From: Vicugna pacos
Lineage: Eukaryota; Chordata; Mammalia; Artiodactyla; Camelidae
Assembly: GCF_048564905.1 (NCBI RefSeq)
Contig: NC_133016.1
Span: forward strand, 7,262,001-7,326,000
Direction of reading: 5' to 3'
Length of the DNA stretch: 64,000 nucleotides
Below, one piece after another: positions 22,815 to 35,149 of this stretch. The translations under genes and the position numbers were made by a program. Numbering within the stretch: position 1 is the first letter of the stretch; every line of letters starts with the position of its first letter. The notes beneath the pieces were generated by a model. The model was not told where the DNA came from and searched no databases. It saw only the letters and a list, made by a program, of their open reading frames with translations.

Positions 22815-22985
22815 TGTGAGACCTCTGAACCCTGGTTTCTCTGGTTTCTATATCTTTAAGACAGGGTAGATAATATATACTTAAAGCGTTGCTAAGAGGT
22901 TAAATTAGAAAATCAAGGTAATTTGTCTGAATGGTTTTCAGTACAAGGATTTAATAGACAGTAGACATTCTAAAGTTAATCATAA
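22815..22985 (+). repeat. MIR SINE
   Basis: 'gagacctctgaaccctggtt', 'tctatatctttaagacaggg', 'ttgctaagaggttaaattag' follow MIR head, core and post-core order. Confidence 0.5.
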
Positions 22986-24250
22986 TATTGGGGAACATAA
23001 TTTATTATTGGAAGTAATCATTCCATTATGCGCTGCTTTCCCAAAATTATAATTTAATTGATGCACTGGGCTGAGCTTTCAATGTTTCCATGTTAAGATT
23101 GTTCCAAAAATGTATTATGAAATTTGAAAGATGAATTTGTAAAACAGAAATGACATATAGTTTTACTATGAATTATTTGCTGTATGGAAAGCCCCAGCTA
23201 TTTTTCTCTTTAATAGCCATTTAAATCATTTGAGGATAGAAGTGGATAGAGTTGCAGGAATTAGCGGGATAGATCTGCATTTCAGTGTCAATTTACTTGA
23301 AATAAGAAGAAGAAAGATTAATGGAGGGATTTAGAATTCTATTAATAGTTATAGTAAAGGTGAAAAGCAAGTATTTGTAGTAAGCTTCTCATACATAAAT
23401 CCTGTGCAAACATATCACAATGACAAATTATAAGAAAGCTTTTATTTGGTGACAAAAGATCTAGTCCTTTTCTAAGAACATTAAGTCAATCACTCCTTCC
23501 ACATCAATTTCAAAAGTAATTTTTTTGCTGAGTGATTTAATTCTGTTAGTTTGAAAATTCAACTCCTCTTCAGCACAAGAATGTGCACACTGCATGCACA
23601 CACTTTCATGCACCAGGAGTGATTTTTGCTAAAGACGCTTCATAAAACACGTCTGTTTTCGAGAATGTGCTTTAGTAACGCACCATATAGAAAGGCAGTA
23701 TCTGAGAAGCATTTATTTATGAGAGTTTCTTGGATGAATGATATGAGAAGACGGAAAGGAAATCACAGATGTCACAGCAGTGATTTTTGAACAGAGAAAA
23801 GAGACGGTTGTCATCAGAGATCAAGTTATCTTCTCCCCTGGAAGTTCATCAAGACCTCCAGTAACAAGGTAACGTCAGGTCAAAGGATAACCGGACGTAA
23901 TAAGTATAACAAGATTTCTATAATCTGTGGGTCCCGAAACATTTGTAATAAAAGAATTCTCTCTCTAGCCCTCTGAAAAGGTGAAGGAAAGCTGGTGGTC
24001 AGAATATATCTGGAAATCTCCTCTGCACTTATAACACTGGTAAGTTTCTGTGTCGGCTGCACTTTGAATAACAACGGCGTGAACTCCTCCCGCTCCTCTT
24101 CCACCTGCCCCTCCTCCCCCTTCCTATTTATAGCATAAACCTGATGATGAAAGCAAATACACAGAGTTGAGTTCTAAGAAAGCTGAGAGGTGGTGTACTT
24201 GAAGAATGTAGAAACGCAAACATCTGGAGGGGACCGACAATGTAGGCACA
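22986..24250. other. Unique non-coding DNA
   Basis: No repeat or exon recognised. Around 23580-23700 there are several retained CpGs and GCATGC-like words; unassigned. The reverse 74-codon frame at 23880-24104 shows no domain. Confidence 0.5.
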
Positions 24251-24350
24251 TCTCACACACACACCCCTCTGCTTAGCAGTAAAACGCCATATGTGTGTGT
24301 GAGAGAGATTTAAATAATTTTGTTTAGTATCTGCAAATCTGCAGATACTA
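24251..24350. repeat. Two consecutive perfect inverted repeats
   Basis: First hairpin: 'tctcacacacaca' (24251-24263) pairs with 'tgtgtgtgtgaga' (24292-24304), 13-bp arms and a 28-nt loop. Second hairpin: 'tagtatctgca' (24325-24335) pairs with 'tgcagatacta' (24340-24350), 11-bp arms and a 4-nt loop. The second ends exactly where the following L1 similarity begins. Confidence 0.85.
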
Positions 24351-24517
24351 ATATACATAAAATAAACAACAAGTTTATACTGTACAGCACAGGGAACTGT
24401 ATTCAGTATCTTGTAGTAACTTTTGGTGAAAAAGAATATGAAAACGAATATACGTATGTGCATGTGTGACTGAAGCGTTATGCTGTACACCAGAAACTTA
24501 CTATACTTCAATAAAAT
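24351..24517 (+). mobile_element. LINE-1 3' UTR fragment
   Basis: 'aataaacaacaagtttatac', 'gtacagcacagggaactgta', 'gaaaaagaatatgaaaacga' and 'gctgtacaccagaaacttac' with terminal 'cttcaataaaatatata'. A cetartiodactyl-type L1 tail lacking all coding sequence. Confidence 0.85.
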
Positions 24518-27500
24518 ATATACACAAAACACTTTTTAAAAAATAAATAAATACTTTGGTTTATTCAAGTTCATCATAACTCAAAGTGAGAGAGAAAAGG
24601 ATATTTGAATACTCGGTACCTCAGAAGATTCAATTTCCTTTCTCTCTTACAATGTGATTGTTGCTCTGTCTATAAATATCGCACAAAATACAACACTCCG
24701 TGTACTGTGTCCTTCAAACCCAAGTCAAATGCATCACTCAGGGCCTAATGAAAGAAACAACAATTTGTTCTAGAGAAAAATTTGGCTGTACAGTACTTGG
24801 ACTTATTGCGAGATGATGTATTTCATGACATGCATTTTGGGTGATTTAATAGACTTCCAAGGGTAATTCTGTCTAGAAGGGATTTTTGCTTTATATACTG
24901 ACTAAAAAATACTACTGTCACCATCCACTCCATGTTAAGACTCAAACACATCACGAAAATGAAGTAATAAAATGAACATTTCTTGCCGACTAAGATTCTC
25001 TGGGAATTTTTAGTGCCTGTGTACAATCTCACATAGTTTTAGATACATGCGATATACTATGTACATTGTTAATGCAGTGTCTGAATCTCTATAGTTAGTA
25101 AGTATGCTTGTTTGTTATTTAGAATAGTTCTAAGGACCTAGGGAAATGCAGGGACATATAGCGTCTCCCAGAAATTTCCATGAAATCGATTACTTATAAT
25201 AATTTCTATAAAAATAATTATGAACTATTTTTGTACTTAATTATGCTCTAATACTGTTTAGAAGCAAGACAAATGGTTATTAATGATTTGTATTGTTATG
25301 GAGAGAACAGTAATAGAAGATGATGTTTAGGTAATGGTCCTACTAATACATCAAAACTCTCCTTGACAAAACGCTTCTCAATCAACTTCCCAAGGAAAAT
25401 TTAACACCAAAGAAAAAGCTACGAAACACTTGTATGTTAGCTGGGTCTCTCACTGAATAAGATCAACTGAGATGGCAAGCGGTGAGAAGTCTATTTTGAC
25501 CCTGTAGAGCTATCTGACCCATTTTTAACAGCAGCCAAGATGGTATTTTAAACTCTGTATGACTTCCATTTTTTTTTTTGTCAATTGGTTTGGAGCTCAA
25601 AGGGAAAGCTCGAAGTGGCTTTCTACTCTAATGTGCAGAACTCAGTGAAACAGGCTGTACCATGTCAAATAGGCGGCTATTTTTACTGCCTGTCATACAA
25701 GTTCAAGTAGCATAAAATTAAGACAAGCCAAAAGCTGTTGAATTTTATCTTCAATGGTACATCAAAAACAAGGTGTTAAAGACAGAAACAGGGCAGAAAG
25801 GGAAAGGACTGTCTCACTGCATAAGGGGAAGCTATTCTAGGTCACAGATCCAAATGTTTGCTCAAGCAGGGTTGACGTTTCCAATCCAATCTCCATCTTC
25901 AATAGAAAAGAGAAGACAGGAGAAGTCAGGCAAAAAAATAAGAAAAACAGCTGGGAAGCCTTCACTTATGTGGACAACTCCATTCCCACTTAATTCTCCT
26001 TTGAAAAACAAGATCTCGGGCATGCAGAAATCATCTCCATGACCAAAATGGCAACAAGGGGAAGAGAAGGGAAAGTGTTCCTGATCTTAAGCAAATAAAA
26101 GAGATTTAAGCATCCTTGCCTGAGCTGCTCTTAAAGCAGTCACTTACAAATGCTTTTAAAAAAAATCAAAATGATCCAGGCTGTCAAACGGTTGTTTCAG
26201 AAAGAAAAGAATTGTGACTCGGCACACACACTTGTTGTCTGTGCTCTCAAGAAATATAAATAGGCACAAATAGTTTCCTAACATCTCCTAAGCATCTTTA
26301 GCTGGTATTCAGGTAACAGGCTGTGATTATAATATGGTTACGAGTTAAAAGAAAAAAGAAAATAATCTGTAGGTATATAACATGTAATGTGACAGGACAA
26401 TAAAATACCTTAAAATGTAGGTTCATATAATGTAAAAAACTTAAGGACATCCTAAACCTGAATCTTGTTTTAAAACAATAAGATGCTTCTTTACTTAAAT
26501 GATTTTAAACACATAAAACGGTATTGTCAAAGTTTAACAAAGTATATGCATGTATATGATGGATTGGTAAAGATTTTGAGTATTAAATAAATAAAATTTT
26601 AAGATAATGCAGATAAACATTTTGATGGAAAACCACAATAAGACCAATATAGAGAAATTTAGCTTTCTTCTCAGTGTTACTTTTAATTAAATATATTTAC
26701 TAATTTTAAGATGACATTTAATTACATAAAAGTAATTTTAGATTAATGTTTTATGATTTTTCTTTCAAGTAAAAAGACAAATGGTTTAAAGTTCAAATAT
26801 TCCTCAAATATGAAACTAATTCAAACATTTCATTCCGTGCAACACAACTAACACTTTAGTGGAACTATTTTTAAAATGCTCTAAACAGTAATAGTCACTT
26901 TTCAAAGAAATGAAAAGACCTCTTTCAAAAATGGTGAATTAGGCCAAATTTAGATTTTTTATTGTTAAAACTGATTGTTCCAATCTAAAAATCACTTTCG
27001 ATACCTGTGCTCAACTGCTATTTCAGATAATTCTAAAGAGTCAAATCAAATATTATTCAGACCACATTTCCCAACCGTTCTCTGTGGAGGGCACGATTTC
27101 ATTGATTATGTACACCCTTCTGATTTTTCATGTTTAAGCCTTAACTAGAAATGAGGCTCCCCTTTGCCTTTTCCTCTAGAAGGCTGACTGAGAAGTTCTG
27201 GATTTTTATCCTGTTTGGGAGGTCTTGCCTTTCTGTTGGTCTAAGAGGCTGATTTCTAATGAAAAAGAATAACAATGGCGGGGCGGGGCGGGGGTGGGGG
27301 GGGACGTTTTGAAGGGAGGTACTCTATCTCCCTCTTGTGCTTCACTTAAAAAACAGTCTAGCAGTTATCAATTCTGCGCTTTCCAGCCTTAGCCAAGCGC
27401 AGTCAGGGTGGCCCAGGAAGGCGGTGGCTGTAGCTCATACTGACATCACTGGCAGAGCATCACGAACGCAATTAGAGACACAGTGAACAGTCTGCAGTTC

Positions 27501-28239
27501 ACTTTGTGTCTGCATCCTGAGATGTTTGGAACCTAATAGGCAAGAAAAATAGCATTGACTCTCTGTTCTGCTCTTGTGCTCACTGATCTCATTTGTCAGA
27601 GTCTGAGAAGAGGCCAGCAATGTGTCTTATTAGTAAGACAAACTGAAAACCTGGCTGGTCTAGGTCACGCTGCAGTACGAATGACAGAATTTACTACAAG
27701 AGATCTAAAGAAAGAAATTACTTTTCAGTTGAAGACCTTAACAGGGAAAATAGTGGCCCTATGTTAGCGTGATTAAACTGCTACCATTGGAACCAAAATG
27801 AATTACCGGGCCTAATAAACATTCCACTAATTATTTCCATTTAAGTGTAAGTTCTTGGCCATGGGAAATTTTAGCACATGAGTTTATTTTTTTAAAGATT
27901 ATTTTAAATATGGGAGTTCAATGTCTCATTAACCTCTCACTAAAAAACCCACTTTAGTCCTGAGAAAAAGGAGATGAATTTAGATGTTATTTCATATTTT
28001 AAAATGAGATTGAATAAATGCATACACATACATTATTCATGTAATATCAGTCTAAATATTCATACTTGTTCTACAATTGAGGGAAATTATAAAACGGTAT
28101 ACACATCGATGAACCAAAAAACAGGTCATTGCTTGGTGATTCTTCCACGTATTTGTAATCAACACATATTATTCACAGATATTTATTGTTCCAAGATATT
28201 TTTAGAGAGTATGTCAGTCAAATTTTCTTTATAACAAAT
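24518..28239. other. Unique non-coding DNA, 3.7 kb
   Basis: No repeat could be named and no exon supported. The forward 89-codon frame at 25773-26042 is lysine/serine-rich with no domain. From 26380 to 26960 the DNA is very AT-rich. Two balanced-composition stretches, 25440-25740 and 27360-27640, could be constrained but this is unproven. The G-rich run inside is listed separately. Confidence 0.5.
27277..27303 (+). promoter_or_regulatory. G-quadruplex motif overlapping an Sp1 GC box
   Basis: Four G-runs of 4, 4, 5 and 8 bases (27280-27283, 27285-27288, 27290-27294, 27296-27303) are separated by single-base loops, the most favourable spacing for a G-quadruplex. The first part, 'ggggcggggc', is a consensus Sp1/KLF site. 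It stands alone in AT-rich DNA with no CpG island around it. Confidence 0.8.
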
Positions 28240-28650
28240 TGTCCCCACCATCCATGGCTGAACAGAGCAGGAAGCGTCATTTACTCTTGTCCATGTGTCT
28301 GTCGGTCAGCTGGGGCTCAGGTTAGCTCCTCTGTGTCAAGTTGCTGGTCCAGAGCTTGGTTCTTGCTATAGTTTGGGCTCATGTCTGCTCACATCTGTTT
28401 GATATGGGAGCTCAGAGTGCAGAAGCAGTGGTTTTGGGGGAAGTTCTCCTGGCGACGGCTAAGGCTCATGACAGAAAGCTCAGTCACACAAGCACACTTC
28501 TGACTTCTGCTCTTGTCAAAGCTGTTAAATCCCATTGGTTAAAGCAACTCACATGAGCCAGTTTATACTCAAGGGGCGGGAATTCTCTGCCTAATGAAAG
28601 GAGCTTCAAGGTCACATGGCAAAGGACCCAGCTGCAGGGAGCGGTGAAGT
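28240..28650 (-). mobile_element. Ancient interspersed repeat, possibly MaLR LTR, fossil
   Basis: 'gtcggtcagctggggctcag', 'cccattggttaaagcaactc', 'actcaaggggcgggaattct' and 'caaggtcacatggcaaagga' follow a known ancient consensus ('ctattggccaaagcaagtcaca...attcaaggggtgggga...aaagtcacattgcaaagg') read in reverse. I attribute it to an MLT1-type LTR with limited certainty about the name. Confidence 0.5.
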
Positions 28651-28764
28651 CTTTGAATACATACATGCTTTTTTCCATCGAAAAACACGCTTACTAACTG
28701 AGGAGAACATCTTTAATGAAAAACACAGTCTATTAGAGTCTATTCTTCATGACAGTGGAGAACT

Positions 28765-28865
28765 CTTTATGCATCAGACACTGTGAAATATCCTTTAAAC
28801 ACCATTTTATCTTCATTTCATAAGTTTTGTTAATACTGTATCTTTATTTTCATTCAGTTGAAAAT
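28765..28865 (-). repeat. MIR SINE fragment
   Basis: 'gcatcagacactgtgaaata', 'taaacaccattttatcttca' and 'gttaatactgtatctttatt' track the antisense MIR tail and core. Confidence 0.5.
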
Positions 28866-29129
28866 ATTGTATGATTTCTCACTTGTTTTCCTTGATTGAA
28901 AGATTTTTTAGAACTATATGGCTTAATGTTTAGACCACTGGGTATCTTCTACTCATATTTTCATTGTGATACCCAGCTTAATTACTCAGTGGTTAAATAC
29001 ATATTCTGAATAATTCCATCCCTTTCACATATGCTGCTACTTGTTGTACCTGTTTACTCCCCCCTGAATTTTTATGCTTACATCTGAGTTGGTTTTTGGT
29101 TTTTTTTTTTGCCTGCAGGATTCCCTGTT

Positions 29130-29480
29130 GTATATTTGTTAACCCATATTGCTGCTAATGAATTATCTCAGTTTCATTGGTGAGAACATACCCAAACTTC
29201 TCTTAATTTTTAAAGAAGCCATTGCGTATAGAACTCCAGGCGGGTGGCTGTTTTCTGTCGGCCCAGGAAGCTTACCAGATTCTTGTGTCCTGGCGTCTGT
29301 CGTTTCTTCTGCGATGCTGAATCACAGGATGTGCAGGTCTTAGTTTTAAACCACTTTATTGAGGTACGGTTCTCATATGAGCAGTTGTTTACATGAAATA
29401 CATGCAACTTGATGATCTGGGGACAAGTATACATCTGTGACACCAAGACCGTCACCAAATCCATCGCCACCCAAAGATTC
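29130..29480 (-). mobile_element. Ancient LINE-1 (L1M) 3' end, reverse
   Basis: The right part reads as the antisense of an L1M terminus: 'cactttattgaggtacggtt', 'acaagtatacatctgtgaca' and 'gaccgtcaccaaatccatcg'. The left part holds 'tgtgtcctggcgtctgtcgt', matching the antisense motif 'ttctggcgtctatcgtttct' of the same families. Confidence 0.65.
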
Positions 29481-29504
29481 ATTCAGCCCCTTTTATTGTT
29501 ATTA

Positions 29505-29735
29505 ATCTTATTTGTGTCTTTATACCTTTCCTCCTCTGGGTCTGTCTTTTCTCCATGTCTAAATGTCGACACCCTTTTTATAAGGATATCAGTCATATTT
29601 GATTAGGACTCAGTATCTCTTATTACTTACCTTTGTAAAGACCCTATTTCCAAATAAGGCCGTTTTCTGAGTTTCTAGGGTTTAGGGCATCAACATATCT
29701 TTGTTGGGTGGACACAGTTTACCTCACACCATCTA
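29505..29735 (-). mobile_element. Ancient MaLR LTR (MLT1) fragment, reverse, fossil
   Basis: 'ataaggatatcagtcatatt', 'aagaccctatttccaaataa' and 'tagggcatcaacatatcttt' match the antisense of the MLT1A-C LTR 5' half ('gttgaagtcctaacccccagt...ggaaatagggtcttt...ccaatatgactggtgtcctt'). It is partial, with no internal region. Confidence 0.75.
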
Positions 29736-31499
29736 GTTTATACTTGAACTTCCGACTATTTGATTTGAAGCAAGGAATCCTTGCTTAAAATAAAACAACT
29801 TCTTTGCCAATTTTTAAAAGTTTCTTAAAACCAAATGATAACAAATTTAATACCAGGACACTTGTTTTAGGGAAAACAATGGAATATATATTTTAAAAAT
29901 GCACTTAAGCTTTGAACCAGAAATAAATACCACTTTTTTTTTTTTGCTAACGGCAATTGAAGTCAAATTAGAAATAAAGCTATATTTATAAAGCATCAAA
30001 GATGTTTAGAAATAATTTTAGTTGTTTCAAAATTTGATTTATGTTGTAGTTTGTTCTTCCAAAGAAGACTTTTATTAATGGGATCAGTCTAGCCCAGTGT
30101 AAATGTTAGAGGCTGGACTATAGTTGACTGATTACTAGTGAAAGCCTGCCATCTGGTGGACAAACGAAAAACTGTGGCACATTCTGTGACCAAAAAAGCT
30201 AGTAAGTCAATAACCCTTTTGGGTTAAGTATTTGCTTTCCACATATTTGTGTGTAATGCACGGCTGAAGGGTCCAAATCACTGTTTACATACACACATAC
30301 ACATTTACACACATATACACACCCAGAATTCCTAATGAATTTCATTTTGTTTTCAATGAATAATATGAATTAAGTATCAAATATCTCTGAATTAAATACC
30401 AAAACCCCTGCTACTTTAGGAAAGAGTCTACAATCCAACCAGTCAGACATGATTTCCTTCTCAAAGAAACAGAAATGGTTTTCTTAAATCTTTTTGAAAA
30501 ATTATATCCTTTCTGCTGAAAGTGTTTTAAAGTAGACTGGCCTACTGAGAAAGAAATTCTTGACTTCTGGCTAAAGAAAGACCATCTGAAGAACTAACGT
30601 CTTGTCCTGGCAATGCTGCCCAGACTAATGACGGGCTTGGTCACAGCTCTGGGAATAACAACGTTTAACAGATCAATAAGCTTACTGGTGCATTTATGTA
30701 TCTAACTTACAAATTGTAAAAGAAATTAATGTAGCACTATGCAAATTAAATTTCCAATGGTTGTTGCAGCCAAAACAAAAACCTTGGCAAACTCTCGTTT
30801 TACCAGTTCAAATGTTTTGGGAACAAATCCAATACAAAAACAATAAATCAAATAAGAAGTGTCCCAATCATGAATGTAATCATTTTTCTCTGCATTTAAA
30901 TAGCAAGGGATTGCATATACCATAATAATTTGTCCTAATTTTTCTAAATGTAAGGAGAGTTTCCTGAAGAGTAGAGTTCAGGAGGGGTCTTAGGGAAAGA
31001 ACACAAAAACACCAGTTATCTTGCCCTCCATTGCCACTTCAATTATGTCTGAGTTCACCTGGTTTAGACCAAATACAAGCTTCAGATATTGCAGAAAATT
31101 TTAGACACAGCATTAGAGGTAATCTCTCTGATAAAAACCGTAAGACCTACTACTTTAAACTTCAGAAATTATGGGAAAAGAAAAAGAGTCATGAAAATCT
31201 GATCACTTCTCCTAATATACTAAAAACAAGGAATCAAATAATTTCTTAGGGTGGTTCCCCCTTTCTTGGTACTTTTGTAACTGATTTATTACAGTCATGT
31301 GGACAGGATGAAGCCAACTCAGCAAATGGGAACTGTATCGGGAAATGGAAACAGCACATCAGGGCTTGCCTGAAGGTTGGCTCTAGCTTCTAAGTTTCTC
31401 CAAAACACTGCTTGGATTCTGAGTAAGAGTACTGTGATGTTAAGTGTTCTTACTACACACACAAAAAGCAGTTATAACAGAAACTGGGAGTTGGCAGAA
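29736..31499. other. Unique non-coding DNA
   Basis: No exon established. The reverse 65-codon frame 30726-30923 contains a hydrophobic stretch but no domain I recognise, and no splice or start context supports it. A (CA)-rich patch lies near 30290-30320. A CTCF-like motif at 30148 is listed separately. Confidence 0.5.
30148..30159 (-). promoter_or_regulatory. CTCF core-motif match
   Basis: 'gccatctggtgg' fits the reverse form of the CTCF core (GCCMYCTRSTGG) without mismatch. A 12-base match alone occurs by chance at appreciable frequency in a genome; occupancy is unknown. Confidence 0.4.
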
Positions 31500-31690
31500 A
31501 CTTCATCAGTTGATTGGATACGTCTGTGACCTTTATGGTGGTCCTGGTTTCATGGGTACATGCTTATCCCCAAACTCATCGACTCGGTGCTGTGCACCAG
31601 AAATTGACACAACATTGTAAACTGACTATACTTCAATTAAAAAAATAGTTTAAAAAATGCACAGAGTTTTATATGTCAATCACACTTCAA
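31500..31690 (+). mobile_element. Chimeric LINE-1 3' end: younger tail inside an older one
   Basis: Older L1M-type 3' end sequence ('ggtttcatgggtacatgctt', 'atccccaaactcatcg') is interrupted at about 31584 by a younger cetartiodactyl L1 tail ('gctgtgcaccagaaattgac', 'acaacattgtaaactgacta', 'tacttcaattaaaaaaa', to about 31655). It then resumes as 'tgcacagagttttatatgtc' and 'aatcacacttcaataaggtg'. About 17-20 consensus bases of the old element are missing at the junction. Confidence 0.7.
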
Positions 31691-33264
31691 TAAGGTGGTT
31701 AAAAAGAAATCTGAAGACAATAGATCATTGTTTTGAAGAGATTTTTAGAAAAACAATCAAGATTAAATTTAATATCAGTATGGAGAATATAGCTCTTTCT
31801 TTATCTGTGACAATATAATAGCAAAACAACTTTTCAATTATATGATTAGTATGTTAAAGAAAATATGCTAGTTCTTTGTCATCATACAACTCTCTAACCA
31901 CAGCACAATTTAAATAAATAAAAATCAGTAACTGAGTAACCCAAATAAGCTCCATTTAATTATCTGTATCACTTTGTGTATATACATATCACCACAAGTT
32001 GAAGTTTCCAGTCATCTAGAATATGCAAGAAAAAAATTTTAAGACTTTTTACTCTTTTTTAAACTTGAAAAATAAGAATAAATCTGAAGGGGCACCTCTG
32101 TCTTAGCATCTTGTTTTTGTTGTTCACTTCATTTTATTAAATCACAGACATCATGTCTTTGTTCCATTTTTCCCACTAAGTGCTATGGAAGTTATATATC
32201 ATATTTCTGCTCCTTACTTTGAACAAGTTGCTCCGTGTTCTAAATTTACTTTAGTTAATACAACCGGTTTAATTCTCAAGTATTCTGCCCTTTTACTCTA
32301 CTAATTTTTGGTTAGAGGATCCCATTAGGTTCACTGTATATTCCTAATACTGTTAATTATATATTCATAGGAATTTATTCTTATTTTACAGGTACAATAT
32401 CAATTTAAATTGAGTATAACGAGTATGACTATATTATATGAGTTTCCTCTGGCTTTAGCTTTTCTGTTTTGTAGTGACTGAGATTATAGTGATTGGGATA
32501 AAATATTTATTGATTTTTGTCTCCTGATACTGATACTTGAGAACTACACGTTGGCTCCTGATTACAGTAGTCAGCGCCTCTGATTGTGGGGGAGCACGGC
32601 TGGGTATGTGGTATGTGAAAGTGTAGGTGGTTCATACCTACTGAGAGGTTTTGGGTGAAACACTACTTCTCCTCCCCAGTCCCAGGTCATGTTTACTGTC
32701 ACTGCCGTATCTTGAAAGTCAGTTAACACATTTTCTTGCCATTCAGCGAGATGGAAAATAGAGTATTGACACACATCCGCTTCCCCAAATACAGTTCCGT
32801 CCTAGGCCGCCCTCTGGCGCCTGCAGGGACCCTTCAGTCTCCACACTGCGCTACCCCCAAGTCAGCGACTCCTGGAGCCGCTCTGACCTCCTCAGCTGTC
32901 TGCGCGTGTGCATCCGCTGGGGTTTGGTTGGTCTTCCTTCTTGCTTTTTTAAAAAATGAACCTCATGATGTTGGCATTTAATCTATTTTAGTGATTCTTA
33001 AAATTGTGAAATGCACTCTTAGAAGCCTTTGTGGTTTCACTGCGTTCTTATGGATTGATGGATTTAAAATTCCATGTTCATTATTTCACGATGTTTTTGT
33101 CTGAAGAAGAGACAAATGCTGATGCTGGTACTGATCTGATCACATCATCATAACTTTAATCACGGAGTTGCTCCTTTGGGAAGGAGTCATGACTTACTCA
33201 TCCTTCTGCCTCATCAGGCATTTAGAAATGGATCGCGCATATCGTATAGTTTTAATAATAATGT
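31691..33264. other. Unique non-coding DNA
   Basis: AT-rich to about 32500 with no recognised element, then a mixed-composition part. The CpG-rich patch at 32755-32930 is listed separately. No gene. Confidence 0.5.
32755..32930. other. CpG-rich patch with CTCF-like word
   Basis: About ten CpGs in 170 bases ('cctaggccgccctctggcgc', 'ctgcgcgtgtgcatccgctg'). 'gccctctggcgc' at 32809-32820 is one mismatch from the reverse CTCF core. The overlapping 81-codon frame (32736-32981) has no domain. Confidence 0.45.
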
Positions 33265-33490
33265 TGATAATAATAATGCTTAAATTTACTAGTGTTTATC
33301 ACACATAGGCCCTTGACAAGTCCTCAGTTACTCCTCACAACAGAACCATGAGGTACTGATAGCATTCCCACGCTATGGATAAGGGAACAGAAGCACAAGG
33401 AGGTTAAATAATGTGCTCCAGGTTGAATACCTACTAGACATCTTATGTACAACTTCAACCCTGGTATTCTGACTCTAGAACCTGCACCAT
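33265..33490 (-). repeat. MIR SINE, near full length
   Basis: Antisense MIR in order: 'actagtgtttatcacacata', 'agttactcctcacaacagaa', 'catgaggtactgatagcatt', 'gaacagaagcacaaggaggt', 'caaccctggtattctgactc'. Good coverage of tail, core and head. Confidence 0.85.
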
Positions 33491-35149
33491 AAAAGCTTTT
33501 AGAGTAAAAGCACTATTTTCCAAGGCCAGGCCTCTCATTGCCAGCCTTTTCATCACTTGCCTGATATACTAATCAAACATACAGTCTTATATCCAGAATA
33601 TCTCTCCTAATGCTACCAAAACATGACCTCCAGGCAAAATGATTTATTACTTATTTTATGTTTCCTAATTTGTTAATGGACTGCTTCACCTACAACTATA
33701 TAAGACTCATATCTGGTTCTAGAATTAAAAGCTAATAGTCCTTAAAACTAACATCAAAAATGAAAATCCATGTGTTTGATTAAGATGCAATATACAACTT
33801 TATCCAGGTTAATGATCTTGACCTCGTTTCCACATGTTCTACAGTCACAACATAAGTATATAAACAAGTGATAAGCCTAGGAGAATAATATTTATATTAA
33901 TGACAATCAGAGACTTAAATTGTTAAGTAAAACGTCTTAAACAGCCAAATACAGCAAAATGAAAACTCAGAAAATTTCCAGGGCACTCTTCAGAGGATTA
34001 TCTATTAAATATAACTCAGACTTATGAAGACGTAACATTTCATTTTACCAAAGCATTCACATTCATGGTAACTCTATATAAAATATTTTAAATTGCCACA
34101 CTCCGCCTAATCATTTACTGGTCTACAGATTAATAGCATTGGTTTTGTGTGATACTCTCCTGGAATAATGAAGCAATTCACCATCTCACTAGGAATCCAA
34201 AAGTAATTCTCAGAAATCTAATTCACAACCCGTTATATTTTCACACGACACATTTCAACACATACATCACTTTGTCTGCATCTTTACCTCCCCAAGTCAC
34301 AATTAAAGTGAGTTAATGAAATCATTATCCAGCTTGCTCATTCTCATCACTTATATATGACACAACTTGTTATTTATGGTATTACTGATCTCCTCCTGTA
34401 CACCATAAAAATAAACTTTTCTTCTGTTCCGAATGGTTGCAGTAATAAAATGTTTTTAGGAATTGTTACCTGTACCTAAAAATAAAACAAATCAGTTTAT
34501 ATAAAATTTAAATGTTGAGCTAACTTGGTATGATGGAAATATGTCTTATTTCCGTTTAATCAACATTTTAGGTCCCTATTATATTTGATAATCTACTAGG
34601 GAGAATTAACACATTATGGATAATTTTCTGTGAAAGACCCAAGAAGATAACCTCAAATCATTCTAAAAATGGAAACAGGAGAGTATCATGACACTTGAAA
34701 TACCTGAAAAGATAAAATTAAAAGGATAAAACTTCATCAAAAATAAGAATTAGATTGAACATGTGTCCTCAGACATATTTGAGCTTACTTGTCAAACTCT
34801 GTGAGATCTTAAGTTTTAAGAATAATCTTTAGTTTGATGCTCTGCTTTCTGGACTCACTGGGGTTGCAGCCCTGCTCCCAGGATCCACTAGAGTACACGG
34901 TATATTAATAAAAGACGTCAAAAGGAGAAAAAGAAGCCTAGGCTAGACTCCAAGGAGAACTTTTTAGGTATATTACACAGAAGCACAGAAGTGGATATGA
35001 CCATGACAGATGAAGTGGTCTGGGAAGAACTAAAAGACAAATGATGTAATTTGTTAACTGTATCATTCACACAGTTGTCAATCAATCAGTCAGTCTTTGA
35101 TGAGCGTAGGCAACGTATCAGACACCGTTTAGGGGCTGGTGCTGTCTTC
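33491..35149. other. AT-rich unique DNA
   Basis: No gene or identifiable repeat. Long stretches are below roughly 35% GC by eye. Confidence 0.55.

Noticed and set aside
24128-24532. 134-codon reverse frame
   Set aside because: Antisense to an L1 3' UTR, hairpins and a (CA) run; rich in F, I and Y as expected from AT-rich DNA.
30726-30923. 65-codon reverse frame with a hydrophobic stretch
   Set aside because: Considered as a membrane-protein exon, but no family is recognised and flanking splice signals were not convincing.
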